Source of the DNA: Paramicrosporidium saccamoebae
Taxonomy: Eukaryota > Rozellomycota
Assembly (NCBI GenBank): GCA_002794465.1
Contig: MTSL01000168.1
Coordinates: 5,683-69,682, forward strand
Direction: 5' to 3'
Length of the DNA stretch: 64,000 bases
In this document: in pieces, positions 1 through 9,822 of the stretch
Position numbering within the stretch: the stretch's first letter is position 1
How the letters are laid out: every line of letters begins with the position of its first letter
Notes under the pieces: model-generated
Seen by the model: the letters and a program-made list of their open reading frames with translations, nothing else
Database searches by the model: none
What the model was told of the DNA's origin: nothing
Program-made: the position numbers and the translations under genes

Positions 1-7
1 CTGGACT

Positions 8-619
8 ATGGCCGAACATCTCGCCTCTATTTATGGAACGGAGAAGGACAAGTAGCACTCTTTTTCTAGGCAGTAACACTTTAGGGTAAATTGTTCATTC
101 TATTACAAGATCGGCGCTTGTCGGCATGGCGATAAATGCTCCCGCAAGCACGTCAAACCCAATTATTCCGTAACGCTCCTCATTCCCAACATTTACCTCA
201 ACCCGGCACACGACGTCTCCTGCGCCCTCTCGCCTGATCAGTTGCAGCAGCATTTTGACCTTTTCTTCGAGGACATGTATGTTGAGCTGGCCGTAAAGTA
301 CGGAGAGATTGAGGAAATGGTCATTTGTGATAATATCGGGGACCACCTTATTGGGAATGTCTATGTCCGTTTCAAGTATGAGGATGCAGCAGGGAAGGCT
401 GTAGAGGACCTCAACAAACGGTGGTATGCCGGAAGACCCATATTCGCAGAGCTTTCACCCGTGACCGACTTTAGGGAGTCTTGCTGCAGACAGTACGAAA
501 ACGGCGAATGCAATCGAGGTGGATACTGTAATTTCATGCACTTGAAATATCCAAACCGAGAACTAAAGAAGGAGCTGTTTGCCTCTCAAGTGGAATCCAT
601 CAAGACCAAGGGGAAATAA
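8..619 (+). CDS. U2AF1: U2AF small subunit (U2AF35/U2AF23), 3' splice-site recognition
   Basis: Small subunit of the U2 snRNP auxiliary factor, which binds the AG at intron 3' ends. The gene has two exons, 8-51 and 85-619; removing the 33-nt intron 52-84 (GTAGCA...TTTAG) joins the N-terminus in frame and gives 192 residues. The order is CCCH zinc finger 1 (C18, C27, C33, H37), a U2AF-homology RRM (about 45-140), then CCCH zinc finger 2 (C149, C157, C163, H167). The serine after C33, the position equivalent to human S34, is kept. The protein ends in a short basic tail with no RS domain, as in fission yeast. The stop TAA lies inside AATAAA. The left edge of the window is 7 nt before the ATG, so the promoter is missing. 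Identity is very secure; the intron is deduced from frame and homology. Confidence 0.96.
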
Positions 620-752
620 ATTTTATTTGCATGTAAATGTTCAGAGCAAGTGCCAACCAGTGCATCTAAGCGGAACCCAACAACATAAATTGTGCAAATA
701 TCATTCTGTTGCGTGGTGAGAGTATTCCCAGTGCCGATATAAATGAGTGACA

Positions 753-801
753 GGGAACTGTTTATTATCATCTGATATGGACTCGCCGACATAGTATCCA
801 A
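753..801. repeat. Dispersed repeat, copy 1
   Basis: About 40 of 49 bases match 9463-9511, beginning GGGAACTGTTTATTA and containing ATGGACTC(G/A)CCGACATAGT. A further shared block (TTGCGT(G/A)GTGAG) lies upstream in both copies, near 710 and 9380. Both copies are in intergenic DNA. Confidence 0.6.
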
Positions 802-850
802 CCGTTGAACAGTCGGGGAATGGAAAGGAGAATCAATCTTTTGATTCCTC

Positions 851-928
851 GATTCCGACTCTTCCTTCCATCCTCTGATTCCGACTCTTTCTTCCATCCT
901 CTGATTCTGACTCTTCTCCTCCTCCATC
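851..928. repeat. 26-nt tandem repeat, three units
   Basis: There are three head-to-tail units starting GATTCCGACTCTT at 851, 877 and 903; the third is diverged. The track is pyrimidine-rich and noncoding. Confidence 0.7.
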
Positions 929-1031
929 GACTCTGAATCTCCTTTCCATAATTCAACAAATACCCAGCACCTACTACCTAACACTCAACACTCAACAATT
1001 GGCATCTAGCTAAATATTCTACTACTTCACT

Positions 1032-2072
1032 TTATAATTCCATATGTAAACTTCGAGCCGCCTGTTGAGCCCGCACGGCCTGTTCCCGCTTGATGGCTGC
1101 TTCGATTTGATTCAGACCAGCAATACTCTTTAAAGAAGCAACAGTTGCCTTTCCTGGCGGTGTCTGGCCCTGATGGCCATGTTGTACATGGTATTTGAGG
1201 CCATTTGGGTTCTTGTAGCGCTTGGAGCAATTTGGAAAGGGACATCGGTGGGGCTTCTCTACAGTGTCCTTGCCGTCTCGGTCATGGCCGTGAAGCGTGT
1301 GGTATTTTAGGCCATTAGGGTTTTTGTACGTCTTTCCACATCCGGCAACTTGGCAGGCATATGGTCGGTCCTTGCCAGCGTGCTCCTCGTCCTCAGAGTC
1401 GTCAGAATCATGACTATTCCTCTTGGCGGGTGGACGAGGTGGATTAATGGTGGAGGAGAGGGCAGTGTGTATCAGCTTTAACGAATTGTCAGGGGGAGTG
1501 TTAGAGAAGACGGGCGGGAGCATTGCTCGGAGAGTATTGATGGCATGCTGGTCTGCCGAAATCCCAGCCGGCACGGACCGCGGTCTCTTTGGCGCATAAT
1601 GAAAGCCATTATTTGTCCCATAATACTGGTGGTGAGCCGGCGTAACTGTTCTAAAGACTGTCGTATCAAAGGCCGACGGATATTCCGAGGTGGCGTCTTG
1701 CTGTTCGATACCCACGGCAATGATTCGTCGCTTCGGATTGGCCGGCGGCCCATATTTTCCATACCCATGGGGGTGGACCGTATAGACATCATCTGCATCT
1801 TCCATCTTTACATGACTCTCTTCATAATGTTGCAGCAGGGCATGCAGGTCTGGCAATGCTACTCCGCAACACACAAAATCGCTGCAAAAGTTTTGGTCCA
1901 CGTCCACCTCTTCGAAATGAGCTGGTTCTGGGGCAGCGTAGTAGTCCCAGCTTTCGACGAGTGGGTCGGAGGGTAACATGAGGGAGGCTTGACTCATTTC
2001 AATAAGACTGGTTGCTGCTAGATCAGCTCCTTCGCTAATTCCGCGTGGATGGACCTGGTACGGTATCGTCAT
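1032..2072 (-). CDS. C2H2 zinc-finger protein of the SFP1/JAZF1 type
   Basis: A 346-residue putative transcription factor with three C2H2 fingers. Finger 1 is at about 63-87 (C63, C68 or C69, H82, H87). Fingers 2 (C240, C245, H258, H263) and 3 (C277, C282, H295, H300) both contain the signature YKNPNGLKYH...HGH. That signature is typical of yeast Sfp1, which controls ribosome-biogenesis and growth genes, and of animal JAZF1. An acidic serine stretch at 219-230 precedes finger 2, and a basic helix follows finger 3. Family assignment is firm; orthology to SFP1 rather than JAZF1 is not settled. A CCAAT box lies about 50 nt upstream of the ATG. Confidence 0.85.
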   Translation of the reverse strand: MTIPYQVHPRGISEGADLAATSLIEMSQASLMLPSDPLVESWDYYAAPEPAHFEEVDVDQNFCSDFVCCGVALPDLHALLQHYEESHVKMEDADDVYTVHPHGYGKYGPPANPKRRIIAVGIEQQDATSEYPSAFDTTVFRTVTPAHHQYYGTNNGFHYAPKRPRSVPAGISADQHAINTLRAMLPPVFSNTPPDNSLKLIHTALSSTINPPRPPAKRNSHDSDDSEDEEHAGKDRPYACQVAGCGKTYKNPNGLKYHTLHGHDRDGKDTVEKPHRCPFPNCSKRYKNPNGLKYHVQHGHQGQTPPGKATVASLKSIAGLNQIEAAIKREQAVRAQQAARSLHMEL

Positions 2073-2524
2073 TTAGTACGCGCAACCCCCTGTTCAGAAA
2101 AATTCCTTTCAAATGATAGATTGGCCAATCAGGTGCAACATTGAAATTTTTTGCAAGAATTTTTTTTTCAACACCACGTGTAACATGTAGCACGTAACAT
2201 ATAGCTTGTAATATGCGAATTTGATTTACTGTGTAGTCCTTCTATAGATGCGTTCAGGCTTTTTTAGTGGATTCATATGGTACATGGTAGAACACTCTGC
2301 GTTCAAAGGATAATGGCCTTTATTTACAACATGATAAGATAAAATAATTCGTCCTTATAAATGATGGGAGATATTTGATAGAACAAGTTCTCGTTAAACA
2401 TGTGCGATACTAGCTCTTGTACTTAGACATAGGAATCTGTTAAGAATTATTCGCTTATGATTGGGAAAGGGAGAGGGGTTTGATTCAGATAGCGGCCCTA
2501 CAAGCCAGTTCCACCATATTGAGG
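2073..2524. other. Divergent promoter region
   Basis: This AT-rich spacer separates the divergent zinc-finger and ASPM-like genes. Apart from the CCAAT palindrome at 2119-2131 I see no gene. A small unrecognised 5' exon of the ASPM-like gene cannot be excluded. Confidence 0.5.
2119..2131. promoter_or_regulatory. CCAAT box, palindromic (GATTGGCCAATCA)
   Basis: Two CCAAT boxes overlap head to head and can be read on both strands. The site is about 47 nt upstream of the zinc-finger gene start, a typical target for the HAP/NF-Y complex. The function is inferred from motif and position only. Confidence 0.45.
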
Positions 2525-5287
2525 ATGACGGCTTACAAAGGCGCCACCTATGCTAGAAACCAAATCCGCTCATCACCAGACTCCCTACGTTGTAATATAG
2601 AACAAATCTTTGGATGCCGGGGGTTCATGTTGCAACGAGATGACAGCACAGATTTGGTTCCCGCTCCAGTGTTGGGGGATATTGAGCAACATCTTCCAAT
2701 TTTGCCACTGGAAAATATAGAGGCAGAATTTTGTAGAACGCGACAGGAGCGCTATCTTTCTGGGTGGCTAAATTCATTGCTACCATCCGATGAGCAGTTT
2801 TGTTGGCGGCGCGCCATGCAAATGGTCGACAAGACTTTTCGTACCATTTCTCCCACACACATGGCTCGTTTAGAACAGGTAGCTCTAATCCATGTATAAT
2901 CGATTTTACAGGCATTTTCAGACAAATTCAGTGTTCGGAGCGGGCTTCTTGACATAAAAGTTGGCGAAATCCTTGTTCAGAGTCTGCAAAACATTGGCGA
3001 TTCTTGGCTCCGGATTGCAAGCCATTGTATCGTAGGTCAGGATTACGGTGCCTTTGAAATACGAGATGCCTTTTTGTTGGTTAGAAATAGCGAGGCAATA
3101 CGTGCCTTTGTTTGCTCCGTGTTCCAAATTATTCTTCTTTTGAATCAAACGGCAAGAGATAACTCGCCGTTGGAATGGCCAATCTACACTGACGCGACCA
3201 TTTCGTTTAAGAACATCCTTGCCACTCTGGGAGATGCGTTTTTGTGTGGAGAGGGCGACATTTGGCGCCATATTTCGTATGTTGTGGGGGAAAGTCTCAT
3301 TCCATATTGCGCGTGCCCGCTAGACGGATTCCAGTGGCAAATTGAGAGACTTGGATCATCTATAGGAGATGGTTTCCGTCTATGTCGCATTGCTGATCAA
3401 CACGCCCTGGTTCCGCTTGCTCGTTCTTCGCCATTGGAGAGATTAAGTGTGGTCTATTCTCATTTTGGCATTTCTACCAAGGAATTCCCTATTGCGGACA
3501 TTATAAATAGAGTCCAAAGTACCACTATGCGACTCTTATGGAGGATCAGGGCAGCTTGGCAACATCGCAGCCTTGAGTCTTTGCTAAGTGAGGAGATTAG
3601 GCTTCTGGGCTTTGTTCCGGATGCAAAGGATCCTGTTTTACAGTGGAGCCGATATGCCAACATGACCTATGGAAAATATGTCGGAACCCATGTTGAAGCT
3701 CTAGTTGACCCCATTGTGACTGCCAACATCCTGTCAAAATATGGCGTTCAGGCGATTACTAGCCATGAGCAGCTGTCGTTGATCGGATTCCCAGAAGACT
3801 TGAGACCTTCTGATTCTGAGACATTGTGCATCGATCATTGCCGGGTCTACTTTGGGACTCTTTTCGATCTAGTAACGTTGCAAAGAGATCGGTTTAAGCA
3901 TATTCCAATATTGTCCAATCTGCTTCGGCTCGTGTTTCGTAGATATGTGGATTGCTACCGGTTCCGACATGCCATATCAGCAAAAGCGTCGATTGTATTA
4001 ACCTGGAAGCGTAGCAGGGCCCAAAGACAATTTCAACAACATTGCCGACTAAGTGTACATTGTAGCAAGCATTATCGACGTTACTCGGCAATTTTGCGAC
4101 ATGTCCGCGTCAAAATTGCCAGCTCTACTTTGTGCTCCATAGTTCGGCAGACTCTCGCCAGAAGTAAACAAAAATCTCTTACAGCCCATCGTCATTCTCA
4201 TTCTGTAAGGATCATCTTTCAGCTATGGCTGGCATACAGGTGTCGTTTACAACTCCAAATTGTCACATCAGGCTCTACATTAATCTCGACTGTATATACG
4301 CGCTTCCGGGATCAGGTAAAATTTCGGGCCTATCAGTTTTCAGCAACGACGGTCCAGTCTATTATCCGTTGTCAATTTGTGGCTGCTCGTTTCAAGAAAT
4401 TTGAAAGTGGTGCCCTGCTTCTCTGCACGGTCTGGGAGATGAGCAGAGAGCGCAAAATTATACATGGCTTCCTATCAGCTAGCCAGAAATCGATTGTCAT
4501 CATGTCACATTATCGAGCATACCGGTATCGGCTAAAAGTTTTACAAACTCGCCAACAGAATACTGAAAAGCGGATCGAACGGATTGTGTCTATACTTCTT
4601 CAGTCCCTGTACTCGAAAAAGCTTCGGCAGTCACAAGCGCTAAATCGGCGCATCATTGGTTGTTATAAAATTTGGAAAGCTCAGAGTGTGATTCATAGCT
4701 CACTTGCCGTCTGCCTAATCTCTGCAGCATTCAGACGATTCTCAACCAAAAAGGCATTCGTGGGAAAACTTGAACATAGTGCATTGACCTCAAAGGCCCG
4801 ATTGGCTCTGGCTCAAATCAAGGGAAAAAGTCTCTCGCAAATCACAGCTGGATGCCAGAGTCTTGCCACAATGATTGCAATAAGCAAGGACTGCATCAAA
4901 CAGTTGGATATTGAAGCTCTCGCACAGAGGCTGGTAGAGTTACTCTCCAACGGAAATCAAAGCCTCCCGTACGTCGGTATGGCTAAACAAGCAGCAATTC
5001 TCTTGTCGCATGTACCGATAGAGCTTAGACTGACGCATCGTGAGGCTCTGATTGATTCCATGCTCTCACACAAAGGGGTCCCCGATCTGCTAGTGGATCT
5101 CTCCGCACTGCTTCCAGGTGACATACTTACAGATTTATCCCATCGCAAGCTCGCTGTCCTTTGTGCGTACTGCAAGAAAAAGTCGAAACTGACGATTGCT
5201 GTAAAGATGCGCGACGGATCTCTCGTTCCTCAAGGTGAATTGTATCGCCAATGCCTACAGAGGATTCTCGGTGCAGAGATACCATAA
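2525..5287 (+). CDS. ASPM-like spindle-pole protein (calponin-homology and degenerate IQ regions)
   Basis: Homologue of abnormal-spindle/ASPM, a microtubule minus-end and spindle-pole factor. There are two exons, 2525-2878 and 2912-5287, around a 33-nt intron (GTAGCT...TACAG), giving about 909 residues. The CH region (about 165-330) carries FLCGEGDIWRHI and PLDGFQWQIERLGSSIGDGF, which align with the ASPM block FLSGEGDLSRHL. Downstream is a long basic helical region rich in Arg/Tyr with IQ-like helices (for example VQSIIRCQFVAARFKKF near 600) and a helical C-terminus. The frame is open upstream of 2525 to a stop at 2441 without another ATG, so 2525 is the first ATG unless a 5' exon exists. No N-terminal ASH domain is visible, so the protein is shorter than animal ASPM. 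Confidence 0.78.
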
Positions 5288-5429
5288 GCTTTTCTTATGG
5301 TAGGCCAGTCCACTACGCTTGATATTACACAATACGTAGCAAAATTGTTTATAGTGTCGACCAATCGACGTTGCCGCAAATCAGGCCGAAAAGAAATAAA
5401 TTGGCCCCGTCCTCGTGTAGCGTCATTAA

Positions 5430-6665
5430 ATGTCATTCTACGACCTCGACCAAAAGTACTTGCTCACTCCAAAGTTGCTATACTTTTGCGTTGGGTCCGT
5501 ATACTATGCGTTCTACATTTTCCGTATAAAGTTCTGTCACGATTACTACGGCTTTAAGGCGGACAAGGCCAGCGACATTTCTGCCGTCATTTCTCTCTTT
5601 GGATTCCTCTTCATGGCAGTGTGGAGCTGGCTCGCGGATCACTTGCATCGTCATCGAGCGATACTTATTGTACTGGCAGTGGCGGCAAGCGGTAGCTTTG
5701 AGTTGCTGCTCCTAAAAGTGGGCGATAGTTACTGGTACTCATTGGGTATCTTTGCCGTTTTTGGAGCCGTGCTGGGTGGATTACTGCCGCTGGCGGACTA
5801 TCAGATTCTAAAGCTGCTTACCGTAAAGTTCAAAGCCAACAAGGCTCTCTATGGGAGGCAGCGGATGATGGGCACCGTGTCCTATGGTCTCACAACTCTG
5901 CTGGTCGGCGATTTGATTCATCGCACCAATGTGACTGTCATGTTCTATGCCCTTCCAGTGTTTTCGACAATTTTGGTGCTGGTTTTGCTGGCATTTGGCT
6001 TTCCTGATGCAAAACCCGAAGATGACCAGCTTGACAAGATTGAACGCCCACAGGTGCAGAAGCCCTCCTTCCTGGTCTTCTTTAAAGATCCCCACTTTAT
6101 CTTTTTCCTCCTTGTGGTCCTTGTAACCGGCTGTGGACGCCAAGTGCTTCAAATCTATCTTCCTCCGCATCTGGACAAATTCATGCACATGGACGAGCGA
6201 CAGGCAGGCTATGCCGTTGTCAGCAGCACCATATTCTCCATCGTTTTCATGTTCGTTGGCGGTTCGCTCATCAAGTACCTGGGAGTACATTTAATGCTCG
6301 TTCTTGGAATGGCCGTCATGGGACTCCGACTGGGCGCCTACATGTACCTGACGCCCTCTTCATCACCCTTTCTCGTGTATGCCATCGAGCTCCTGAATGG
6401 CGTGGCATTCAGTTTTACCCATCTTGCTGGAGTCAAGATTACTGCCGATTTCGCACCGCCTGGGCTGGAGGCCACTGGACAAGCAATTTACACAAGTTCG
6501 TACATGCAACTTCCTGCCGTCCTGGTTCCATTGATTGGAAGAAACTTGTTCCGCGCACGCGGCGGAGTGGTGCTATTTGGTATGACTGCCAAGGTGCTTC
6601 TAGTCTGTGCTCCCTTGGTGGGAGTGAAATATTTAATCCAAGGAAAATTGTGGAATCGTCCCTAA
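5430..6665 (+). CDS. MFS transporter, MFS_1-like (MFSD6/LacY-type) family
   Basis: A 411-residue integral membrane protein with about 12 hydrophobic segments, probably a symporter; the substrate is unknown. The N-terminal segment (YFCVGSVYYAFYIFR) and the late block ELLNGVAFSFTHLAGVKITA with a following GQAIY are typical of the MFS_1-like family, which includes MFSD6. A charged cytoplasmic loop (about 190-215, PDAKPEDDQLDKIE) separates the two six-helix halves. It lies 142 bp behind the ASPM-like gene on the same strand. Its 3' flank is a 26-28-nt tandem repeat. Confidence 0.8.
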   Translation: MSFYDLDQKYLLTPKLLYFCVGSVYYAFYIFRIKFCHDYYGFKADKASDISAVISLFGFLFMAVWSWLADHLHRHRAILIVLAVAASGSFELLLLKVGDSYWYSLGIFAVFGAVLGGLLPLADYQILKLLTVKFKANKALYGRQRMMGTVSYGLTTLLVGDLIHRTNVTVMFYALPVFSTILVLVLLAFGFPDAKPEDDQLDKIERPQVQKPSFLVFFKDPHFIFFLLVVLVTGCGRQVLQIYLPPHLDKFMHMDERQAGYAVVSSTIFSIVFMFVGGSLIKYLGVHLMLVLGMAVMGLRLGAYMYLTPSSSPFLVYAIELLNGVAFSFTHLAGVKITADFAPPGLEATGQAIYTSSYMQLPAVLVPLIGRNLFRARGGVVLFGMTAKVLLVCAPLVGVKYLIQGKLWNRP

Positions 6666-6673
6666 ATACCTTG

Positions 6674-6848
6674 TTTAAAGAGTCATTTACAATGTGCAGT
6701 ATTTAAGGAATCATTTACAATGCATACATAGTGTTTAAAAAGTCATTTATAACGCAGGATATTTAAAAACTACCTACCACGCATGATATTTAAAAACTAC
6801 CTATCACGCATGATATTTAAAGGGCTATTTACAATGCAGAGTTTATAA
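6674..6848. repeat. 26-28-nt tandem repeat running into the end of HAUS6
   Basis: Six to seven degenerate units begin TTTAA(A/G) at 6674, 6700, 6734, 6762, 6789, 6816 and about 6842. They share inner blocks such as TCATTTACAATGCA and ACTACCTAYCACGCATGAT. The last unit overlaps the final codons and stop of the HAUS6 gene, so the repeat supplies that gene's C-terminus. Confidence 0.75.
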
Positions 6849-7404
6849 AGTCTGCCTTTATATGTGGTAGCGTCGGTATTTCAAATTTTCGTCTCCCAGT
6901 AGACCCACTTGCTTTGCGACAGTTTGAGTGAACCAATATGGACAATCTCGCATTGAGCCTCACGAGCTCGGCATGATGGGAGTCCTCCAAGAATGCCTCA
7001 CAGGCATATACGGCCGGCGATAGTTGCGGATTGAATTCCTTCATCTCAGAGGCTTTCCTTGCCACCAGAAACTCTGCAAAGTTTTTCAGACACTCTTCCA
7101 GTCGTTCTCCCACCGCCTCGTCCAGGTATGATTTCCGTGGTACACATTCCCGGGGCACCTCTCCAGCCTGTTTCCACTTTTCCATAAACTTTAAGGATTC
7201 TGCGCGAAAGTGTTTAGAGCGTTGTGGGGTGGTGGTTGGCCAGAATTCGCAAAAACGTTCGGCACTGGCGGGTTTGAAGAGTGTTAGGAGAAAGTACAGA
7301 ATCTCTTCCATTAACTTTGGGTTGGGCCGTGTGAACAATGACTGATCGACACGAAAGTTTTTGGTAGGAAATCCGAGCAAGGCCAGGTCCAGCACCAAAG
7401 GCAT
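6829..7404 (-). CDS. HAUS6: HAUS6 (FAM29A) N-terminal-domain protein, augmin subunit
   Basis: A 191-residue protein matching the HAUS6 N-terminal domain. It has LGFPTKNF near the start, then FTRPNPKLMEEILYFLLTLF, a WP-x-x-x-PQRSKHFR stretch and the helix EAVGERLEECLKNFAEFLV. Augmin recruits gamma-tubulin to existing microtubules and promotes branching within the spindle. The protein is far shorter than animal HAUS6 because the long C-terminal half is absent, leaving essentially the domain alone. It shares a divergent spacer with MCCC2. Another spindle gene (ASPM-like) lies 2 kb away, which may be chance. Confidence 0.75.
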   Translation of the reverse strand: MPLVLDLALLGFPTKNFRVDQSLFTRPNPKLMEEILYFLLTLFKPASAERFCEFWPTTTPQRSKHFRAESLKFMEKWKQAGEVPRECVPRKSYLDEAVGERLEECLKNFAEFLVARKASEMKEFNPQLSPAVYACEAFLEDSHHAELVRLNARLSILVHSNCRKASGSTGRRKFEIPTLPHIKADFINSAL

Positions 7405-7419
7405 GGAAACGATAAATAT

Positions 7420-7444
7420 GAGGTTTGTAGTAAAGTCCTTTTAT
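7420..7444. repeat. Short dispersed element GAGGTTTGTAGTAAAG, copy 1
   Basis: This 25-bp sequence (GAGGTTTGTAGTAAAG then TCCTTTTAT) recurs almost unchanged at 28587-28611 and, diverged, at 33586-33605. All copies are intergenic. Confidence 0.55.
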
Positions 7445-7584
7445 TAGTGGCCTTGACCCGTTCGTTGTAATCGTAATCAATAGTTTATGGTAGTATTCTC
7501 CGTTTACTAACAGAACTTTTAGTGGGGAGATTCTTGATCTGTAAATACGATATACTATTCCACATAAACAATTTCGTAAATTTG

Positions 7585-9363
7585 ATGTTTAGGACTCGTG
7601 GAATATTACGACTCCGACAGAGTGTTCTACGGCCATGTTTTTTCACCACAGTCAATTCGACCCGTTCATTGTCCTTGACTAAGACAGTTCCATCGTTTTG
7701 CTCGATTCCCGTGGCCAAAACATTGCAACCGCTTCGTTTTTACTCGCTGGCCGAGCCCTTTCCAATAATAGAGGACACTATCAACGTTAGCGACGAGACG
7801 TTTCGTCAAAACGATGTTTCCATGTCAGCGGTAGTCTCTGAAATGCAGAGCGTCCTTGATCGCGTTAAACTCGGTGGCGGGGAAGAGGCGCGGAATCGAC
7901 ATCTTGGACGTGGCAAACTGCTGGCAAGAGAACGTGTCAGCCAGCTCGTCGACCTTGGCTCTCCCTTTCTCGAATTGTCGCCGCTCGCAGGGTACAAGTT
8001 GTATGAAGATGAAGATGTGGCGGCTGGTGGGATTGTCACGGGGGTGGGACGGGTTAGTGGACGACTTTGCATGATCGTCGCAAACGATCCGACTGTAAAG
8101 GGTGGCACTTATTACCCAATAACCGTCAAGAAGCATCTTAGAGCACAGGAAATTGCACAAGAATGCCACTTGCCCTGCGTCTATCTGGTAGATTCTGGAG
8201 GTGCAAATCTTCCCCGCCAAGCTGATGTCTTTCCTGATAAACAGCACTTCGGCCGCATCTTTTATAACCAAGCCAACATGAGTGCGTCAGGGATCCCCCA
8301 AGTCGCCGTGGTTCTCGGTTCGTGCACCGCAGGAGGGGCCTATGTGCCAGCCATGGCAGACGAGAGTGTCATTGTGGCTAAGCAGGGAACAATCTTTTTG
8401 GGCGGTCCGCCGTTGGTAAAGGCTGCGACTGGTGAGGTAGTTTCGGCAGAACAGCTCGGAGGCGCTGACCTGCACTGCCGAACCTCTGGTGTCACTGACC
8501 ACTATGCCATGAATGACAATGATGCACTCCGTATTGCCCGAAGGATCGTCTCATCTTTGCCTGAGAGTCGAATGTCAAGTTCTGAACGCTCAACGGAGCC
8601 GCTGTATTCGGCTGATCAGCTAGGGGGAATTGTGGGAACCAACTTGAAAAAGTCCTTTGACATTCGACAGGTGATTGCTCGCATTGTGGATGAAAGTCGT
8701 TTCCAGGAATTCAAAGAGCTTTATGGAACCTCCCTCGTCACCGGTTTCGCCCATCTCTACGGCCAGCCCGTCGGAATTGTCGCCAACAACGGTGTTCTTT
8801 TCAGCGAAGCCGCCCTCAAGGGAGCCCACTTTATCCAGCTTTGTTCGCAACGTGGCATTCCGCTCCTATTTTTACAGAACATTACCGGTTTTATGGTCGG
8901 CTCTACCGCAGAGGCTGGCGGCATTGCCAAGAATGGTGCCAAGATGGTGACTGCTGTGGCGTGTGCCAATGTGCCTAAGCTGACTCTGCTTCTCGGCGGT
9001 AGTTTTGGAGCTGGTAATTACGGCATGTGCGGAAGAGCATATTCTCCCAATTTCCTATTCTCCTGGCCGAATTCGAGAATCTCAGTGATGGGCGGCGAGC
9101 AAGCCGCCAATGTGCTGACACAGATCACCAAAGATTCAAAAGAGAAAAAGGGTCAGAAACTAAGTGCATCGGAAGAAAAGGCTATCAAGGATCCAATCCT
9201 GAAACAATATGAAGAAGAAGGCTCGCCGTATTTCTCCAGCGCGCGTCTCTGGGACGACGGGGTGATCCGACCTCGAGATACTCGTAGGACACTAGGGCTG
9301 GCGCTATTTGCCGCAATGAACAAGGAGCGTCAAGAGACCAAGTTTGGTGTATTCCGTATGTAA
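7585..9363 (+). CDS. MCCC2: Methylcrotonoyl-CoA carboxylase beta chain, mitochondrial
   Basis: The carboxyltransferase subunit of biotin-dependent 3-methylcrotonyl-CoA carboxylase, in leucine breakdown. It is 592 residues from the first in-frame ATG. The first 60 or so residues are rich in Arg, Ser and Leu without acids ([17 protein letters not shown]), a typical mitochondrial presequence. The body has the acyl-CoA carboxylase halves: [15 protein letters not shown], then [17 protein letters not shown], then the crotonase-fold block [16 protein letters not shown] with [19 protein letters not shown]. That last pattern separates MCCC2 from propionyl-CoA carboxylase beta. The biotin-carrying alpha subunit is not in this window. 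Confidence 0.95.
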   Translation: MFRTRGILRLRQSVLRPCFFTTVNSTRSLSLTKTVPSFCSIPVAKTLQPLRFYSLAEPFPIIEDTINVSDETFRQNDVSMSAVVSEMQSVLDRVKLGGGEEARNRHLGRGKLLARERVSQLVDLGSPFLELSPLAGYKLYEDEDVAAGGIVTGVGRVSGRLCMIVANDPTVKGGTYYPITVKKHLRAQEIAQECHLPCVYLVDSGGANLPRQADVFPDKQHFGRIFYNQANMSASGIPQVAVVLGSCTAGGAYVPAMADESVIVAKQGTIFLGGPPLVKAATGEVVSAEQLGGADLHCRTSGVTDHYAMNDNDALRIARRIVSSLPESRMSSSERSTEPLYSADQLGGIVGTNLKKSFDIRQVIARIVDESRFQEFKELYGTSLVTGFAHLYGQPVGIVANNGVLFSEAALKGAHFIQLCSQRGIPLLFLQNITGFMVGSTAEAGGIAKNGAKMVTAVACANVPKLTLLLGGSFGAGNYGMCGRAYSPNFLFSWPNSRISVMGGEQAANVLTQITKDSKEKKGQKLSASEEKAIKDPILKQYEEEGSPYFSSARLWDDGVIRPRDTRRTLGLALFAAMNKERQETKFGVFRM

Positions 9364-9462
9364 GTAAAGACAGTATTGTTGCGTAGTGAGTGGCGAGCGA
9401 TGGGCGGTGAGTAATGAGTGGTGGAATATTGGCACAGTGTCAATATAATTAACTGGATGAGA

Positions 9463-9511
9463 GGGAACTGTTTATTACAAGCCGGTATGGACTCACCGAC
9501 ATAGTGTCAAT
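9463..9511. repeat. Dispersed repeat, copy 2
   Basis: This is the second copy of the element at 753-801, in the spacer between MCCC2 and tRNA-Val. The flanking block TTGCGTAGTGAG near 9380 also has a counterpart near copy 1. Confidence 0.6.
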
Positions 9512-9566
9512 ACATCAAAGCATTGTAGCGTCAATATTTTCTTTCCCCTCCCCTGACTATGCCCCA

Positions 9567-9627
9567 ATAAAAGAATGTCTCGATTCTTGATATATTACCT
9601 CCCCATCCCTCATAAAAGAATGTCTCG
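9567..9627. repeat. 16-bp direct repeat of the tRNA-Val tail
   Basis: ATAAAAGAATGTCTCG occurs exactly at 9567-9582 and 9612-9627. The second copy contains the start of the tRNA acceptor stem on this strand plus the T-run behind it. Read on the minus strand, the tRNA 3' end and its terminator are therefore repeated 45 bp downstream. Confidence 0.7.
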
Positions 9628-9694
9628 TCCCGGACTCGAACCGGGGACCGCCTGTGTGTTAGACAGGCGTGATAACCATCTACACCAACGAGAC
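9622..9694 (-). tRNA. tRNA-Val (AAC anticodon)
   Basis: The cloverleaf is complete at 73 nt without CCA. The acceptor stem is GTCTCGT/ACGAGAC and the anticodon stem CCTGT/ACAGG encloses the loop CTAACAC, giving anticodon AAC (read as IAC). The T arm contains GGTTCGAGTCC. There is no intron. On the minus strand a short T-run (ATTCTTTTAT) follows, a plausible Pol III terminator. The usual B-box is present in the T arm. Confidence 0.96.
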
Positions 9695-9822
9695 CTGTGA
9701 TCACTGACTTGTCATAAAGGTCAACAAGTTCATACTCTCAAAGTATCATCTGAAAGGGATTGGCTTATATGCGCCGTGGAGTAGTAGGCCTATTAACTCT
9801 AAGAGTTTTACATAGGAGATTC

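Larger units (their letters stand above)
620..1031. other. Convergent intergenic region with low-complexity repeats
   Basis: This 412-bp region lies between the 3' ends of U2AF35 and the zinc-finger gene. It holds one copy of a dispersed repeat (about 706-801) and a 26-nt tandem repeat (851-928). Open frames here are low complexity and resemble no family; I see no gene. Confidence 0.6.

Noticed and set aside
586-984. Overlapping minus-strand frames of 132 and 63 codons
   Set aside because: They read through a 26-nt repeat and a dispersed repeat; low complexity and no homology.
2457-2508. Mini-exon with ATG 2457 for the ASPM-like gene
   Set aside because: A GTTTGA...CCAG intron of 31 nt exists, but the join is out of frame with the ASPM exon.
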